The notes: generated by a model not told the origin, from the sequence alone. A DNA stretch of 64,000 bases from Streptantibioticus cattleyicolor NRRL 8057 = DSM 46488 (GCF_000240165.1 NC_017585.1:62001-126000), one strand, 5' to 3'. Counted from the stretch's first letter, positions 25,019-33,443 are shown. A program made the numbers and translations.

Positions 25019-25873
25019 GTGGCCCAGGCGTCCCCTCTCTCGTCATCGTCCTCCCGGCTCGGGGAGTGGTACGACACGGCCTCCGCCGTGGTCGCCAAGG
25101 CCTTCAACGGCCATCTGCACATGGGCTACTGGACGAGTTCGACCACCACCCTGGCCGAAGCCGCCGAGGCGATGACCGACCAGCTCATCGCCCGTACCCC
25201 TGTCAAGGCGGGGCAGCGCGTCCTCGACGTGGGGAGCGGGACCGGCCGTCCCGCCCTGCGCCTGGCCCGGGCCACCGGGGCCCAGGTGCTGGGCATCTCG
25301 CTCAGCCAGGCCGAGACCGACCGTGCCAACGCGCTCGCCGGTGCCGACCCGCCACCGCCACCCGGCGGCACGCGGTTCGAACGCGCCGACGTCATGGCGC
25401 TTCCCTATCCACCGGATTCCTTCGACGCGGTGTGGGCCGTCGAATCACTGGCCCATGTGACCGACCGGGCCGAGGCTCTGCGGCAGATCGCCCGCGTGCT
25501 GCGACCGGGCGGCCGGCTGGTCCTCGCCGACGGATTCCTGCGGTCGGCGGCCGACCGTGACGACACGGCCGTGACCACCGCGCACACCACCTTCTTCATC
25601 GCCCCGGTCATCACCCTGGCCGCCTTCACCCACCTGCTCAGGAACGCGGGGCTGCCCCCGACCACCATCACCGACGCGACCGATCACGCACGCCGTTCCA
25701 TGACCGCGTGGGCCGCCGTCGTCCGCGACCACCCGGCCGACTACATCCCCTTGTTCGGCGAGACCGGCTTCCGCCAGCTGCTGGAGTGCTGGGCGCGGGA
25801 GAACGACCTGTGCGACGTCATCGGCTACGTCCTGCTCACGGCGCGGCGAACGGCAACTCCCCGCGTCGAATGA
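25019..25873 (+). CDS. SAM-dependent small-molecule methyltransferase
   Basis: A 284-residue protein. The N-terminal HLHMGYW segment is typical of the sugar/sterol/polyketide O- and C-methyltransferase group (tocopherol and rebeccamycin sugar methyltransferases are relatives). Motif I is GQRVLDVGSGTGRPALRLA, post-I is VLGISLSQAETDRAN, and motif II is FDAVWAVESLAHVTDRAEAL. GTG 25019 has AAGGGAG at the right distance; GTG 25001 is an alternative. No tailoring partners such as glycosyltransferases or PKS genes are adjacent. Confidence 0.88.
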   Translation: MAQASPLSSSSSRLGEWYDTASAVVAKAFNGHLHMGYWTSSTTTLAEAAEAMTDQLIARTPVKAGQRVLDVGSGTGRPALRLARATGAQVLGISLSQAETDRANALAGADPPPPPGGTRFERADVMALPYPPDSFDAVWAVESLAHVTDRAEALRQIARVLRPGGRLVLADGFLRSAADRDDTAVTTAHTTFFIAPVITLAAFTHLLRNAGLPPTTITDATDHARRSMTAWAAVVRDHPADYIPLFGETGFRQLLECWARENDLCDVIGYVLLTARRTATPRVE

Positions 25874-26003
25874 CGAGTTGGCCGCTTGTCGGCCGATGCC
25901 CGGTCCGTCCGGCGACCGGGACCGCGCCTGCCCGGGGTGCACGCCTGGGCGCTGGTCCCCGCGATCCCGTCACCTCCACCCTCTGGACTATCGCGAGCAT
26001 TCC

Positions 26004-26009
26004 TATACT
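26004..26009 (+). promoter_or_regulatory. Probable -10 of the tetronate operon
   Basis: TATACT lies in a marked AT-rich island (about 25995-26022) upstream of the seven-gene operon. It is a perfect match to the usual actinobacterial -10 shape; the -35 is not clear. Confidence 0.4.
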
Positions 26010-26068
26010 ATTTTCCTACTCACCCGAGCACTGCCCCTCACCCTCCGACCGACAAGGAGAACCCCGCG

Positions 26069-27055
26069 TTGACTGACACACAACACGTACTGGTGACGAC
26101 CACATGGCTCCGCCCCGGCGACGAGGTCCACCGGTACCTTCTCGACGCGGGGTTCTCGGTCGCCCACGGGTCGTCCAGGGATCGGGAGGCGGTCGCCGGA
26201 TGTGACGCGGTGATCGCGGGGACGGATCGGTTCGACGCGGAAGTGCTCGCTGGGGCGCCGCAGTTGAGGGTGATCTGCCGGACCGGGGCCGGATACGACA
26301 ACGTCGATGTGGAGGCGGCGACCGCCCGGGGGGTCGCGGTGTGTACCACGCCGGGGGTGAACGGGCAGTCGGTGGCCGAGCACACGATCGGTCTGTTGTT
26401 GAGTGCCGCCCGGGCGATCCCGCAGAATGTCGCCGCCGTCCGCGCGGGACGCTGGGAGCAAGGCGGCGGGCGGGAGTTGGCGGGGGCCGTTCTCGGTGTG
26501 GTCGGCTTCGGGGCGATCGGACGCCGGGTGGCCGCCATGGCCCGGGGGATCGGTATGGACGTGGTGGCTCATGACCCCGTCGCGGACCGGGGGTTCGCGG
26601 AGGCCAACGGGGTCCGGCTGTTGTCACTGGAGCAGTTGCTCGCCTCGTCCGACGTCGTCACCCTGCACCTGTCGCTGACCCCCTCGACGCGTCACCTCAT
26701 CGACGCCGGTGCCTTCGCCCGGATGAAGCCCGGCGCCTACCTCGTCAACGCGGCGCGGGGCGGCATCGTCGACGAGGAGGCGCTCGCCGACGCGCTCGCC
26801 TCCGGAAGACTGGCCGGCGCCGCGCTGGACACCGTGGAGACGGAGCCGCTGCCGAGCGGTCACCGGCTGCGCGCGTTCGACAACGTGCTGGTGACCGCGC
26901 ACATCGGGGCGGCCACCAGGGAATCGCGGGCCCGGTCCGGCATGCTGGCCGCCCGCTCGGTGGTGGAGGTCCTGGCCGGCGGCATCCCCGGCACGGTCGT
27001 CAACCCCGGGTTCGCCGGGCACCGTACCTCCGTTGAGCGGGGGAAGACGGCATGA
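26069..27055 (+). CDS. D-isomer-specific 2-hydroxyacid dehydrogenase (candidate tetronate dehydrogenase)
   Basis: The protein has 328 residues from a TTG start with AAGGAGA upstream. It has the split catalytic domain and a Rossmann core, with the NAD loop VVGFGAIGRRVAAMARGIGM. Catalytic residues are the Arg in LVNAARGGIVDEEAL, a Glu in ALDTVETEPLP and the His in TAHIGAATRE. This SerA/PdxB-type family oxidises or reduces at C2. PdxB itself acts on 4-phosphoerythronate, so oxidation of a free tetronate to 2-oxo-tetronate is a reasonable inference from the operon. Known tetronate pathways instead use LtnD- or DenD-type enzymes. The stop overlaps the next start (ATGA). Confidence 0.88.
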   Translation: MTDTQHVLVTTTWLRPGDEVHRYLLDAGFSVAHGSSRDREAVAGCDAVIAGTDRFDAEVLAGAPQLRVICRTGAGYDNVDVEAATARGVAVCTTPGVNGQSVAEHTIGLLLSAARAIPQNVAAVRAGRWEQGGGRELAGAVLGVVGFGAIGRRVAAMARGIGMDVVAHDPVADRGFAEANGVRLLSLEQLLASSDVVTLHLSLTPSTRHLIDAGAFARMKPGAYLVNAARGGIVDEEALADALASGRLAGAALDTVETEPLPSGHRLRAFDNVLVTAHIGAATRESRARSGMLAARSVVEVLAGGIPGTVVNPGFAGHRTSVERGKTA

Positions 27056-27840
27056 CGGAGATGCGTTTCGCCGCGAACCTCAAGTGGCTGTTCACCGAGG
27101 TGGAGTTCGAAGCCCGCTTCGACGCGGCGGCGGCGGCCGGGTTCAGCGGCGTCGAGTACGCCTCCCCGTACGCGCACGAACCGGCCGAGCTGCGGCGGCG
27201 GCTGGGTGACGCGGGGCTGACCCAGGTGCTGATCAACACGCCGATGGGCGCGCCCGGGACGCCCACCCGGGCGGGGCTGGCCTGCGTACCGGGTCTGGAG
27301 TCGGAGTTCCGCGCGGGGGTCGAGCGCGGTCTGGAGTACGCGGACGCGCTCGGCTGCGGTCTGTTGCACGTCGTCGGTGGTGTGGTGCCGCCGGGCGTCG
27401 GCCGCGACGAGGCGTTCGCCCGGTATGTCGCCAACATCGCGTGGGCGGCGGAACGGGCGGACGGCACCGGGGTCCGCCTCGTCCTCGAAGCGCAGAACAA
27501 GCGGGACGTCCCGGGGTTCGTCCTCGACTCGCAGGCCCAGGCGGCGGCGGTGGCCGAGGCGGTCGGCGCGGACCGGGTCGGGCTGTTGCTGGACTTCTAC
27601 CACCTCCAGGTCGACGAGGGCGATCTGATCCGCACCTACCGGCGGTTCGCGGACCGTGTGTTCCACCTCCAGGTCGCCGATCCGCCGTACCGTCACGAGC
27701 CGGGCACGGGGGAGATCGGGTGGCGTGGTGTGTTCGCCGCCGTTCGCGCGTCCGGCTACGACGGCTGGATCGGGTGCGAGTACGCGCCCGCCGCCGGGAC
27801 CGTGGCGGGCCTGGGCTGGATGCGGACGGTGGCGGAGTGA
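27052..27840 (+). CDS. otnI: Hydroxypyruvate isomerase-like sugar isomerase (2-oxo-tetronate isomerase)
   Basis: A 262-residue TIM-barrel protein of the Hyi/xylose-isomerase-like family. It begins MRFAANLKWLFTEVEFEARF, the family's standard N-terminus. Metal ligands expected on the barrel rim are visible as Glu in LVLEAQN, Asp in LLLDFYHLQ and the final Glu in GWIGCEYAP. OtnI-type members convert 2-oxo-tetronate to 3-oxo-tetronate. It is translationally coupled to both neighbours by ATGA and GTGA overlaps, which supports one pathway. Confidence 0.88.
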   Translation: MTEMRFAANLKWLFTEVEFEARFDAAAAAGFSGVEYASPYAHEPAELRRRLGDAGLTQVLINTPMGAPGTPTRAGLACVPGLESEFRAGVERGLEYADALGCGLLHVVGGVVPPGVGRDEAFARYVANIAWAAERADGTGVRLVLEAQNKRDVPGFVLDSQAQAAAVAEAVGADRVGLLLDFYHLQVDEGDLIRTYRRFADRVFHLQVADPPYRHEPGTGEIGWRGVFAAVRASGYDGWIGCEYAPAAGTVAGLGWMRTVAE

Positions 27841-28487
27841 GCGCCCCGCGCATCGCGCTGATCAGCGCGGTTCCGGCGGCGATCGCCCCGGCGGCGGAGG
27901 CGTTGCGCGAGCGCTTCCCGGCGGCGGTGGTGTGGAACCTGCTGGACGACCGTCTGCTGGCGGACGCGGACGAGCGCGGCGGGCCGGACGGCGACCTGTA
28001 CGCCAGGATGGAGCGCCTCGTCGAGTACGCCGTCCGCGGTGGTGCCGACGGTGTCCTGCTGACCTGTTCGCTCTACGGTGCCGTCGCGCGGCGTGCGGCG
28101 GTCGGGGTGCCGGTCCTCGCGCCGGATCAGGCGGCCTTCGACGAGTTGTGCGCGCGACGCTTCGGGCGGGTGCTGGTCGTGGCGTCCTTCGCGGGGGCGA
28201 GGGACGACTCGGCGGCTCGGCTGCGGCAGGCGCTGCGTCGTTCCGGTTCCGCCACCGACGTGCGCGGGGTGGCCGTGCCGGGCGCGGTGGGTCCGCGGGA
28301 CGTGCCGGGGCTGGTCGCCGCGCTCGCCGAGGGCTGCGCGGAGGTGATGGACGGGGTCGGCGCGGTCTTCCTCGCCCAGTTCTCGCTGGCTCCGGCGGCT
28401 CGCGGCCTCGCGGCGGCCCTCGGTGTGCCCGTGGTGTCCGGCCCGGTGAGCGCCGCGGACGCCCTGCGTTCGGCGCTGGGGTACTGA
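27837..28487 (+). CDS. Asp/Glu racemase-fold protein with a single catalytic cysteine
   Basis: A 216-residue protein of the Asp/Glu/hydantoin racemase superfamily. The N-terminal active-site Cys is C77 in GVLLTCSLYG. At the place of the second Cys the protein has Q181-F-S183 (AVFLAQFSLAP), so the usual two-cysteine racemisation cannot occur. One-cysteine relatives include arylmalonate decarboxylase and maleate-isomerase-like enzymes, although those keep different cysteines. In the operon it might epimerise, isomerise or decarboxylate a tetronate intermediate; this is inference. GTG start overlaps the upstream TGA. Confidence 0.82.
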   Translation: MSAPRIALISAVPAAIAPAAEALRERFPAAVVWNLLDDRLLADADERGGPDGDLYARMERLVEYAVRGGADGVLLTCSLYGAVARRAAVGVPVLAPDQAAFDELCARRFGRVLVVASFAGARDDSAARLRQALRRSGSATDVRGVAVPGAVGPRDVPGLVAALAEGCAEVMDGVGAVFLAQFSLAPAARGLAAALGVPVVSGPVSAADALRSALGY

Positions 28488-28586
28488 CCCCGCGCTCGTC
28501 CTTTCCGTTGTCCCGCGCTCCGGGCGCGTCTTCCGAACGGGTGCGGTCGACACATCCCCGCCGGCCCCCGAACAGAGAGGTTCAGT

Positions 28587-29987
28587 GTGGTCGCGACATC
28601 CGAGGCCGGCCTGCTCGCCACCGGCGTCATCGGCATCATCGCCGTGATCGTGATGATCACGACACCACTCAAGGTCCATCCGTTCCTCGCCCTGGTCATC
28701 GGGTCGCTCGGGATCGGGCTCGTCGCGGGTGAGAAGCCCGCGGCGCTCATCGATTCGGTGACCGGCGGCGCGGGAGGGACGCTCGGCAGCACCGGGCTGA
28801 TCCTGGTGCTGGGGACGGTCCTCGGCACCGTCCTCGCCGAGTCGGGGGCGACCAGGCGGCTCGCGGAGGTGCTGACCCGTGGCCGCACGCTGCGCGGCAT
28901 TCCGTGGATGGTGAGCCTGCTCGCCTTCATCGTGGCCCTGCCGCTCTTCTTCGAGGTGGCGCTGGCGGTGCTGCTGCCGCTGCTGTTCGGCATCGCCCGG
29001 CAGGTGGAGACCACGATGCTCGACGGCGAGGGCCGCGATCCGAAGGGGCGGAAGACCTCGCCCTATCTGCTCGTCGGCGTCCCGGCGTTGGGAACGGTCG
29101 CCTCGGTGCACGCGCTCGTACCGCCGCATCCCGGGCCGACGGCCGCGGCGAGCGCCCTGCACACCGACATCGGTGCCGTCGTGGGCTTCGGTGTGCCGAT
29201 CGCGGTGATCACGATGGTGGTGGCGGGCCAGGTCTTCGCCGGGCCGATGGCGCGCAGGATGTTCCCGGTACCGCCGCGAAGGCTCGTCGAGCAGTTCACT
29301 CTCTCCCGTGACGAGCGCACTCCGCCGCCTCTGACATGGGCGATCGTGCCGGTGGTGCTGCCGCTGGCGCTGGTCGTGACGCAGTCGGTGGTGACGGTCA
29401 CGCACCGGTCCGGGGCGTGGGCCTCCGTGGTGGTGTTCGCCGGTCAGCCCGTCGTGGCGTTGCTGATCGCCGTCCTCGTCGCGATGGTGGGCCTCGGCTG
29501 GGCGCGTGGCACCGGTGGTGGTCGGCTCAACTCCCAGGTGGCGGAGGGCATCGCGGCCATCGCGCCGATCCTGCTGATCATCGGTGGCGGCGGCGCGCTC
29601 AGCAAGGTGATGGTGGACTGCGGGATCGGGAAGGCCATCGCCCACGCCACGCATACGCTCGGGATCTCCCCGCTCGTGCTGGCGTGGCTCGTCGCGGTGC
29701 TGATCCGGCTGGCGGTCGGCTCCGCGACGGTCGCCATCATCACCGCCTCGGGGATCGTCGCGCCGGCGGTCGCCACCACGCCGGGGGTCCATCCGGCGCT
29801 GGTCGTGCTGGCCCTCGGCTGCGGCTCGATCATCTTCCCGCACATCAACAACGCGGCGTCCTGGCAGGTCAAGGAGAGTTTCGGGATGTCGCTCGGGGAG
29901 ATGTTCGCGTCCTTCACCGTCATCGAGTCCACCGTCTCGGTGCTGGGTTTCGGATGCGTGCTCGCCGCATCCGCCCTCATCCGGTAA
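28587..29987 (+). CDS. GntP-family gluconate/tetronate:H+ permease
   Basis: The protein has 466 residues and about 12-14 hydrophobic segments. GntP hallmarks are seen: LKVHPFLALVIGSLGIGLVA near the N-terminus, PLFFEVALAVLLPLLFGIA, VPPHPGPTAAA, and NNAASWQVKESFGMSLGEMF near the C-terminus. The family imports gluconate and similar sugar acids with protons. Position within the catabolic operon makes a four-carbon sugar acid the probable cargo. GTG 28587 has AGAGAGG upstream. Confidence 0.93.
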   Translation: MVATSEAGLLATGVIGIIAVIVMITTPLKVHPFLALVIGSLGIGLVAGEKPAALIDSVTGGAGGTLGSTGLILVLGTVLGTVLAESGATRRLAEVLTRGRTLRGIPWMVSLLAFIVALPLFFEVALAVLLPLLFGIARQVETTMLDGEGRDPKGRKTSPYLLVGVPALGTVASVHALVPPHPGPTAAASALHTDIGAVVGFGVPIAVITMVVAGQVFAGPMARRMFPVPPRRLVEQFTLSRDERTPPPLTWAIVPVVLPLALVVTQSVVTVTHRSGAWASVVVFAGQPVVALLIAVLVAMVGLGWARGTGGGRLNSQVAEGIAAIAPILLIIGGGGALSKVMVDCGIGKAIAHATHTLGISPLVLAWLVAVLIRLAVGSATVAIITASGIVAPAVATTPGVHPALVVLALGCGSIIFPHINNAASWQVKESFGMSLGEMFASFTVIESTVSVLGFGCVLAASALIR

Positions 29988-30030
29988 TCACCCGTCAACC
30001 ACCGTCAATCACCGAAGGAACCGTCATCCC

Positions 30031-31296
30031 ATGATCGGTGTGATAGCCGACGACGTCACCGGCGGCACGGACGCCGCCGCCGCCTTCCGGCGCCAGGGTC
30101 TGCGGACGCTGTTGTGTTTCGGCCTCCCGGACGGACCCGTAGCAGGGCAGGGGCCCGCCGCCGACGCCGTGGTCGTCACCCTCAGGACCCGCACGGCCCC
30201 GGCGGCGGACGCCGTACGCGACAGCCTGGCCGCCGCCCGTCACCTCACGGCCGCCGGAGCCACCCAGCTGTACTTCAAGTACTGCTCCACGTTCGACTCG
30301 ACACCGCACGGCAACATCGGCCCGGTCCTCGACGCGTTGGGCGACCTCACCGGGGCCGGGCCGGTGGTCACCACCCCCGCCTCCCCCGAGCACGGGCGCA
30401 CCCAGTACCGGGGCCACCTCTTCGTCCACGACCAGTTGCTGGCCGAATCCCCCATGCGCCACCACCCGTTGACGCCCATGACCGACTCGCTGCTCCCCCG
30501 GCTCATGGACGCGCAGACCGCGTGCCCCGGCAGCGTCGTCCTCGGCCACGAGACGGTCGTGGCGGGGCCGGAACGCATCAAGGCAGCGCTCGGCCAACTC
30601 GCGGGGCGGGCCCGTTACGTCTTCGCGGACGCGCTGGACGACGGCGACCTGCTGCGGATCGCCCGCGCGGTGGCCGACGCCCCGCTGGTGGCGGGTGCCG
30701 CCGGTCTCGCCGGTGCGCTCGGCGCGGTGCGGGCCGAGCGGGGCCTGCCCGGTCGTCCGGACGGGCCGGGGCCCGTCGCCCCGCCACGTGGCCGGGGTGC
30801 CGTGCTGGCCGGCAGCTGTTCGCGCCGCACCCTGGAGCAGATCGACGCCGTGCGTGCCGCGGGCCGCCCCGTCCACCTGCTCGACCCGCTGGCCGAGCCG
30901 GATCCGGACGCGCTCGCCGACCGGGCCCTGCGGTGGTACGACACGGTGGACGCCGCCGGAGCGCTGATCCACGCCTCCCGCCGCCCGGACGAGTTGCGTG
31001 CCGTGCAGGAGGTGCTCGGTGTCGGCCGCTCGGCCCGGATCCTGGAGGAGGCGATGGGCCGGATCGCCGTCGGGCTGGCCGCGCGCGGGGTGGAACGGCT
31101 GGTGGTCGCCGGTGGTGAGACGTCCGGCGCGGTGGTGGCGGCGCTCGGGATCGGAGGCGGTGAGGTGGGCGCCGAGGCCGCGCGCGGGGTTCCGTGGATC
31201 CACCCGGCGTCGGGGCCGGCCATCCTGCTGAAGTCGGGGAACTTCGGTGACCGGGAGCTGCTGCTGACCGCGTCGGCGGCGGAGGCGGACGCGTGA
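30031..31296 (+). CDS. otnK: 3-oxo-tetronate kinase (DUF1537 family)
   Basis: A 421-residue member of the four-carbon acid sugar kinase family. The N-terminal domain opens MIGVIADDVTGGTDAAAAF (IADDxTG motif) and binds the acid sugar through YFKYCSTFDSTPHGNIGPV. The C-terminal nucleotide domain has VLAGSCSRRTLEQI and GGETSGAVVAALGI. OtnK phosphorylates 3-oxo-tetronate at C4 with ATP. The order kinase then aldolase-type decarboxylase, with GTGA overlap, is as in characterised otn loci; this gene and its partner are the strongest evidence for the pathway. Confidence 0.93.
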   Translation: MIGVIADDVTGGTDAAAAFRRQGLRTLLCFGLPDGPVAGQGPAADAVVVTLRTRTAPAADAVRDSLAAARHLTAAGATQLYFKYCSTFDSTPHGNIGPVLDALGDLTGAGPVVTTPASPEHGRTQYRGHLFVHDQLLAESPMRHHPLTPMTDSLLPRLMDAQTACPGSVVLGHETVVAGPERIKAALGQLAGRARYVFADALDDGDLLRIARAVADAPLVAGAAGLAGALGAVRAERGLPGRPDGPGPVAPPRGRGAVLAGSCSRRTLEQIDAVRAAGRPVHLLDPLAEPDPDALADRALRWYDTVDAAGALIHASRRPDELRAVQEVLGVGRSARILEEAMGRIAVGLAARGVERLVVAGGETSGAVVAALGIGGGEVGAEAARGVPWIHPASGPAILLKSGNFGDRELLLTASAAEADA

Positions 31297-31919
31297 GCCC
31301 CGCCGAGCCGCGCGCCCAATTGATCGCGGCGGCACGTTCGTTGTACTCCCGTGGCCTGACCCACGGCAGCACCGGCAACCTGTCCCTGCGCACCGCGGAC
31401 GGCATCCTGGTGACACCGACGGGGTCCAGCCTGGGCACCGTCACGGCGGACCAGCTGTCGCTGGTGGACGAGGACGGCCGCCACCTCGCCGGGCCCAGCC
31501 CCTCCAAGGAGGCGTTCCTGCACGCCGCCGTCCTGCGGGTCCGCCCCGCCGACGGCGCGGTCGTCCACACCCACTCCACCCACGCGGTGGCGGTCTCCTG
31601 CCTCGCCGGCATCGACGAGCGGGACGTGCTGCCGCCGCTGACCGCGTACTTCGCGATGCGGATCGGACGCCTGCCCATGCTTCCCTACCACGCGCCCGGG
31701 GACCGCCGGTTGGGGGCGGTGGTCGAGGAGACCGCACGGCGGCATCGCGCACTGCTGCTGCGCAACCACGGCCCGGTCGTCGCGGGCCGCGGTCCGACGG
31801 AGGCGATGGACGCCGTCGAGGAACTGGAGGAGACGGCGAAGCTCTTCCTCCTGCTGCGCGGCCTGCGCACCCGGCCGCTGACGGACGCCCAACGCGCCGC
31901 GCTGGCACCGCCGTTGTGA
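31293..31919 (+). CDS. otnC: 3-oxo-tetronate 4-phosphate decarboxylase (class II aldolase/adducin fold)
   Basis: A 208-residue class II aldolase family protein. Typical elements are GLTHGSTGNLSLRTADGILVTPTG, zinc ligands in VVHTHSTHAVAVS (H-x-H) and the third His in LLLRNHGPVVAG. In otn loci it removes CO2 from 3-oxo-tetronate 4-phosphate, giving dihydroxyacetone phosphate. An L-fuculose-phosphate-aldolase role is the usual alternative for this fold, but the kinase partner favours OtnC. Start GTG overlaps the kinase stop. Confidence 0.9.
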   Translation: MSPAEPRAQLIAAARSLYSRGLTHGSTGNLSLRTADGILVTPTGSSLGTVTADQLSLVDEDGRHLAGPSPSKEAFLHAAVLRVRPADGAVVHTHSTHAVAVSCLAGIDERDVLPPLTAYFAMRIGRLPMLPYHAPGDRRLGAVVEETARRHRALLLRNHGPVVAGRGPTEAMDAVEELEETAKLFLLLRGLRTRPLTDAQRAALAPPL

Positions 31920-31974
31920 CCGGCACCATCTCCCACTCCCCCGCCCCTCGACCCGGAAGGCGATCCGGCACACC

Positions 31975-32676
31975 ATGACCACCACCGCCCGTTCCCTCAC
32001 CCTGTTCAGCGCGCTCGCCGTGCGCAAGGCGTACGACGACGGCCTCCTCGACGCGTTCGAGGCCGCGTCCGGCACGCCGGTCACCGCTGTCTTCGACCCG
32101 ACCGTCCCGCTCCTGCGCCGGATCGAGGCGGGCGAGGCGTTCGACGTGCTGGTCGCCGTCACCGGGTCCCTGGCCCCGCTCGCCGAGCGTGGCGTCATCG
32201 ACCCCGCGACCCGTACCGCCGTCGCCCGGACCGGGGTCGGCCTCGCCGTGCCGCCGGGCGCGCCGCACCCGGACGTCAGCACCCGGGCCGCGTTCGTCTC
32301 GGCGCTGCGCGCGGCCCGCAGCGTCGCCTACTCGCGCACCGGCGCGAGCGGCATCTACTTCGCGCGGCTGCTGGAGGACCTGGGCATCGCCGAGGAGGTC
32401 AACTCCCGGGCGACCGTGATCGACAAGGGGTTCACGGCCGAGGCGGTCGTGGACGGCCGTGCCGACATCGCGATCCAGCAGATGAGCGAACTGCTCTTCG
32501 TGCCGGAGGCCGAGATCGTCGCCCCGCTCCCGGACGAGGTGCAGCACCACACCGAGTTCTCCGTCGCGCTGAGCGCGGCGGCGTCGTCCGATCCTGGCGC
32601 CCGGGCGCTCCTCACCCATCTCAGCGGGGACCGGGCCGCCGCCGCCTACCGCCGCACCCACCTCGAAGTGATGTGA
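31975..32676 (+). CDS. ModA-like type 2 periplasmic-binding-fold protein without signal peptide
   Basis: A 233-residue protein with the two-lobed fold of ModA-like binding proteins: LTLFSALAVRKAYDDGLLDAF, then VAYSRTGASGIYFARLLEDLGI and IQQMSELLFVPEAEIVAPLP. It begins MTTTARSLT and shows no signal peptide or lipobox, so it should stay in the cytoplasm. No ABC permease or ATPase is adjacent. In this operon it could bind a pathway acid or act as an enzyme on that fold, but no function is established. The 55-base gap from otnC suggests it is the last gene of the unit. Confidence 0.8.
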   Translation: MTTTARSLTLFSALAVRKAYDDGLLDAFEAASGTPVTAVFDPTVPLLRRIEAGEAFDVLVAVTGSLAPLAERGVIDPATRTAVARTGVGLAVPPGAPHPDVSTRAAFVSALRAARSVAYSRTGASGIYFARLLEDLGIAEEVNSRATVIDKGFTAEAVVDGRADIAIQQMSELLFVPEAEIVAPLPDEVQHHTEFSVALSAAASSDPGARALLTHLSGDRAAAAYRRTHLEVM

Positions 32677-32698
32677 ACCGTGCCGCGGTCCGGACGGC

Positions 32699-33388
32699 TC
32701 AGGCGGTCCGGACCGCGCCCTTGGCATCGAGGATGCGGGCCTTGGCGTTGGACAGGTGACGACGCATCAGCTCCGAGGCTCGCTCCGCCTGGCGCCGCTC
32801 CAGCGCGTCGCAGATCGCCCGGTGCTCCTCGACGGCGTGTGCGGCGCCGGTGTGGCCGCGCTTGGTGAACAGCCGGAACCGGTGCATGTGGCCGCCGAGC
32901 GAGAGGAACGCCTGCTCCAGGAAGGCGTTGTCGCTCTGGGTGGCGATGAGGCGGTGGAAGGCGTCGTCGGAGGTCCAGTAGTGCTGGAACCCCTCCGGCC
33001 CGGTGTCCGCGCCGGCCGCCGACGCGTCCAGCTCCTCGACCGCCTCGCGGAGGGTGTCCAGGAACTCCGGTGTCGTCCGGAGCCCGGCCTCCAGGGTGAG
33101 CGCGGGTTCCAGGACGAGCCGCGCGTCGAAGAGCTTGCCGACCTCACGGGCCGACAGCGCGTCGGCCACCCGGTATCCCTTGAGGGCTTCCCGCTGGACG
33201 AGCCCGGTGTGCTCCAGCCGTGCCAGCGCCTCGCGCAACGGGGTCTGGCTGACGTCGAGTTCGCGGGAGAGGGCACCGATGTTGAGCGGTGACCCCGCGA
33301 CGCGCTCCCCCTGGAACAACTGCTGGAGCAGCACGTTGTACATACGGTCGGCGATGGGTTCGCGTGTGGAACGGGGCCTGGGTGACAC
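32699..33388 (-). CDS. GntR-family regulator, FCD subfamily
   Basis: The protein has 229 residues. The winged helix at about residues 10-75 includes IGALSRELDVSQTPLREALA and the wing VQREALKGYRV; the FCD domain has LFDARLVLEPALTLEAG with the Asp/Arg and later His residues (FHRLIA, HRAICDAL) that usually hold a metal and a carboxylate ligand. GTG at 33386-33388 has GAGGAGGA upstream. It converges on the tetronate operon and is its probable regulator; sugar acids are classic FCD ligands. A perfect CGATC dyad lies 22 bases before its start. Confidence 0.92.
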   Translation of the reverse strand: MSPRPRSTREPIADRMYNVLLQQLFQGERVAGSPLNIGALSRELDVSQTPLREALARLEHTGLVQREALKGYRVADALSAREVGKLFDARLVLEPALTLEAGLRTTPEFLDTLREAVEELDASAAGADTGPEGFQHYWTSDDAFHRLIATQSDNAFLEQAFLSLGGHMHRFRLFTKRGHTGAAHAVEEHRAICDALERRQAERASELMRRHLSNAKARILDAKGAVRTA

Positions 33389-33410
33389 GGTCCTCCTCGG
33401 ATTCGGCCCT

Positions 33411-33426
33411 CGATCATACACGATCG
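33411..33426. promoter_or_regulatory. GntR operator candidate
   Basis: CGATC-ATACAC-GATCG is a perfect 5-6-5 inverted repeat just upstream of the GntR start. It lies beyond the stop (33444) of the upstream esterase-like gene, so it does not interrupt that coding sequence. Confidence 0.55.
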
Positions 33427-33443
33427 CCGCACATCCTGTACGG

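Noticed and set aside
23881-25873. A natural-product cluster around the two methyltransferases and the FAD monooxygenase
   Set aside because: No PKS, NRPS, terpene or RiPP core gene occurs nearby; the genes are far apart and on different transcripts.
27756-29843. A 695-codon open frame on the minus strand
   Set aside because: Antisense to the racemase-like and GntP genes; rich in R, D, H and Q with no family signal.
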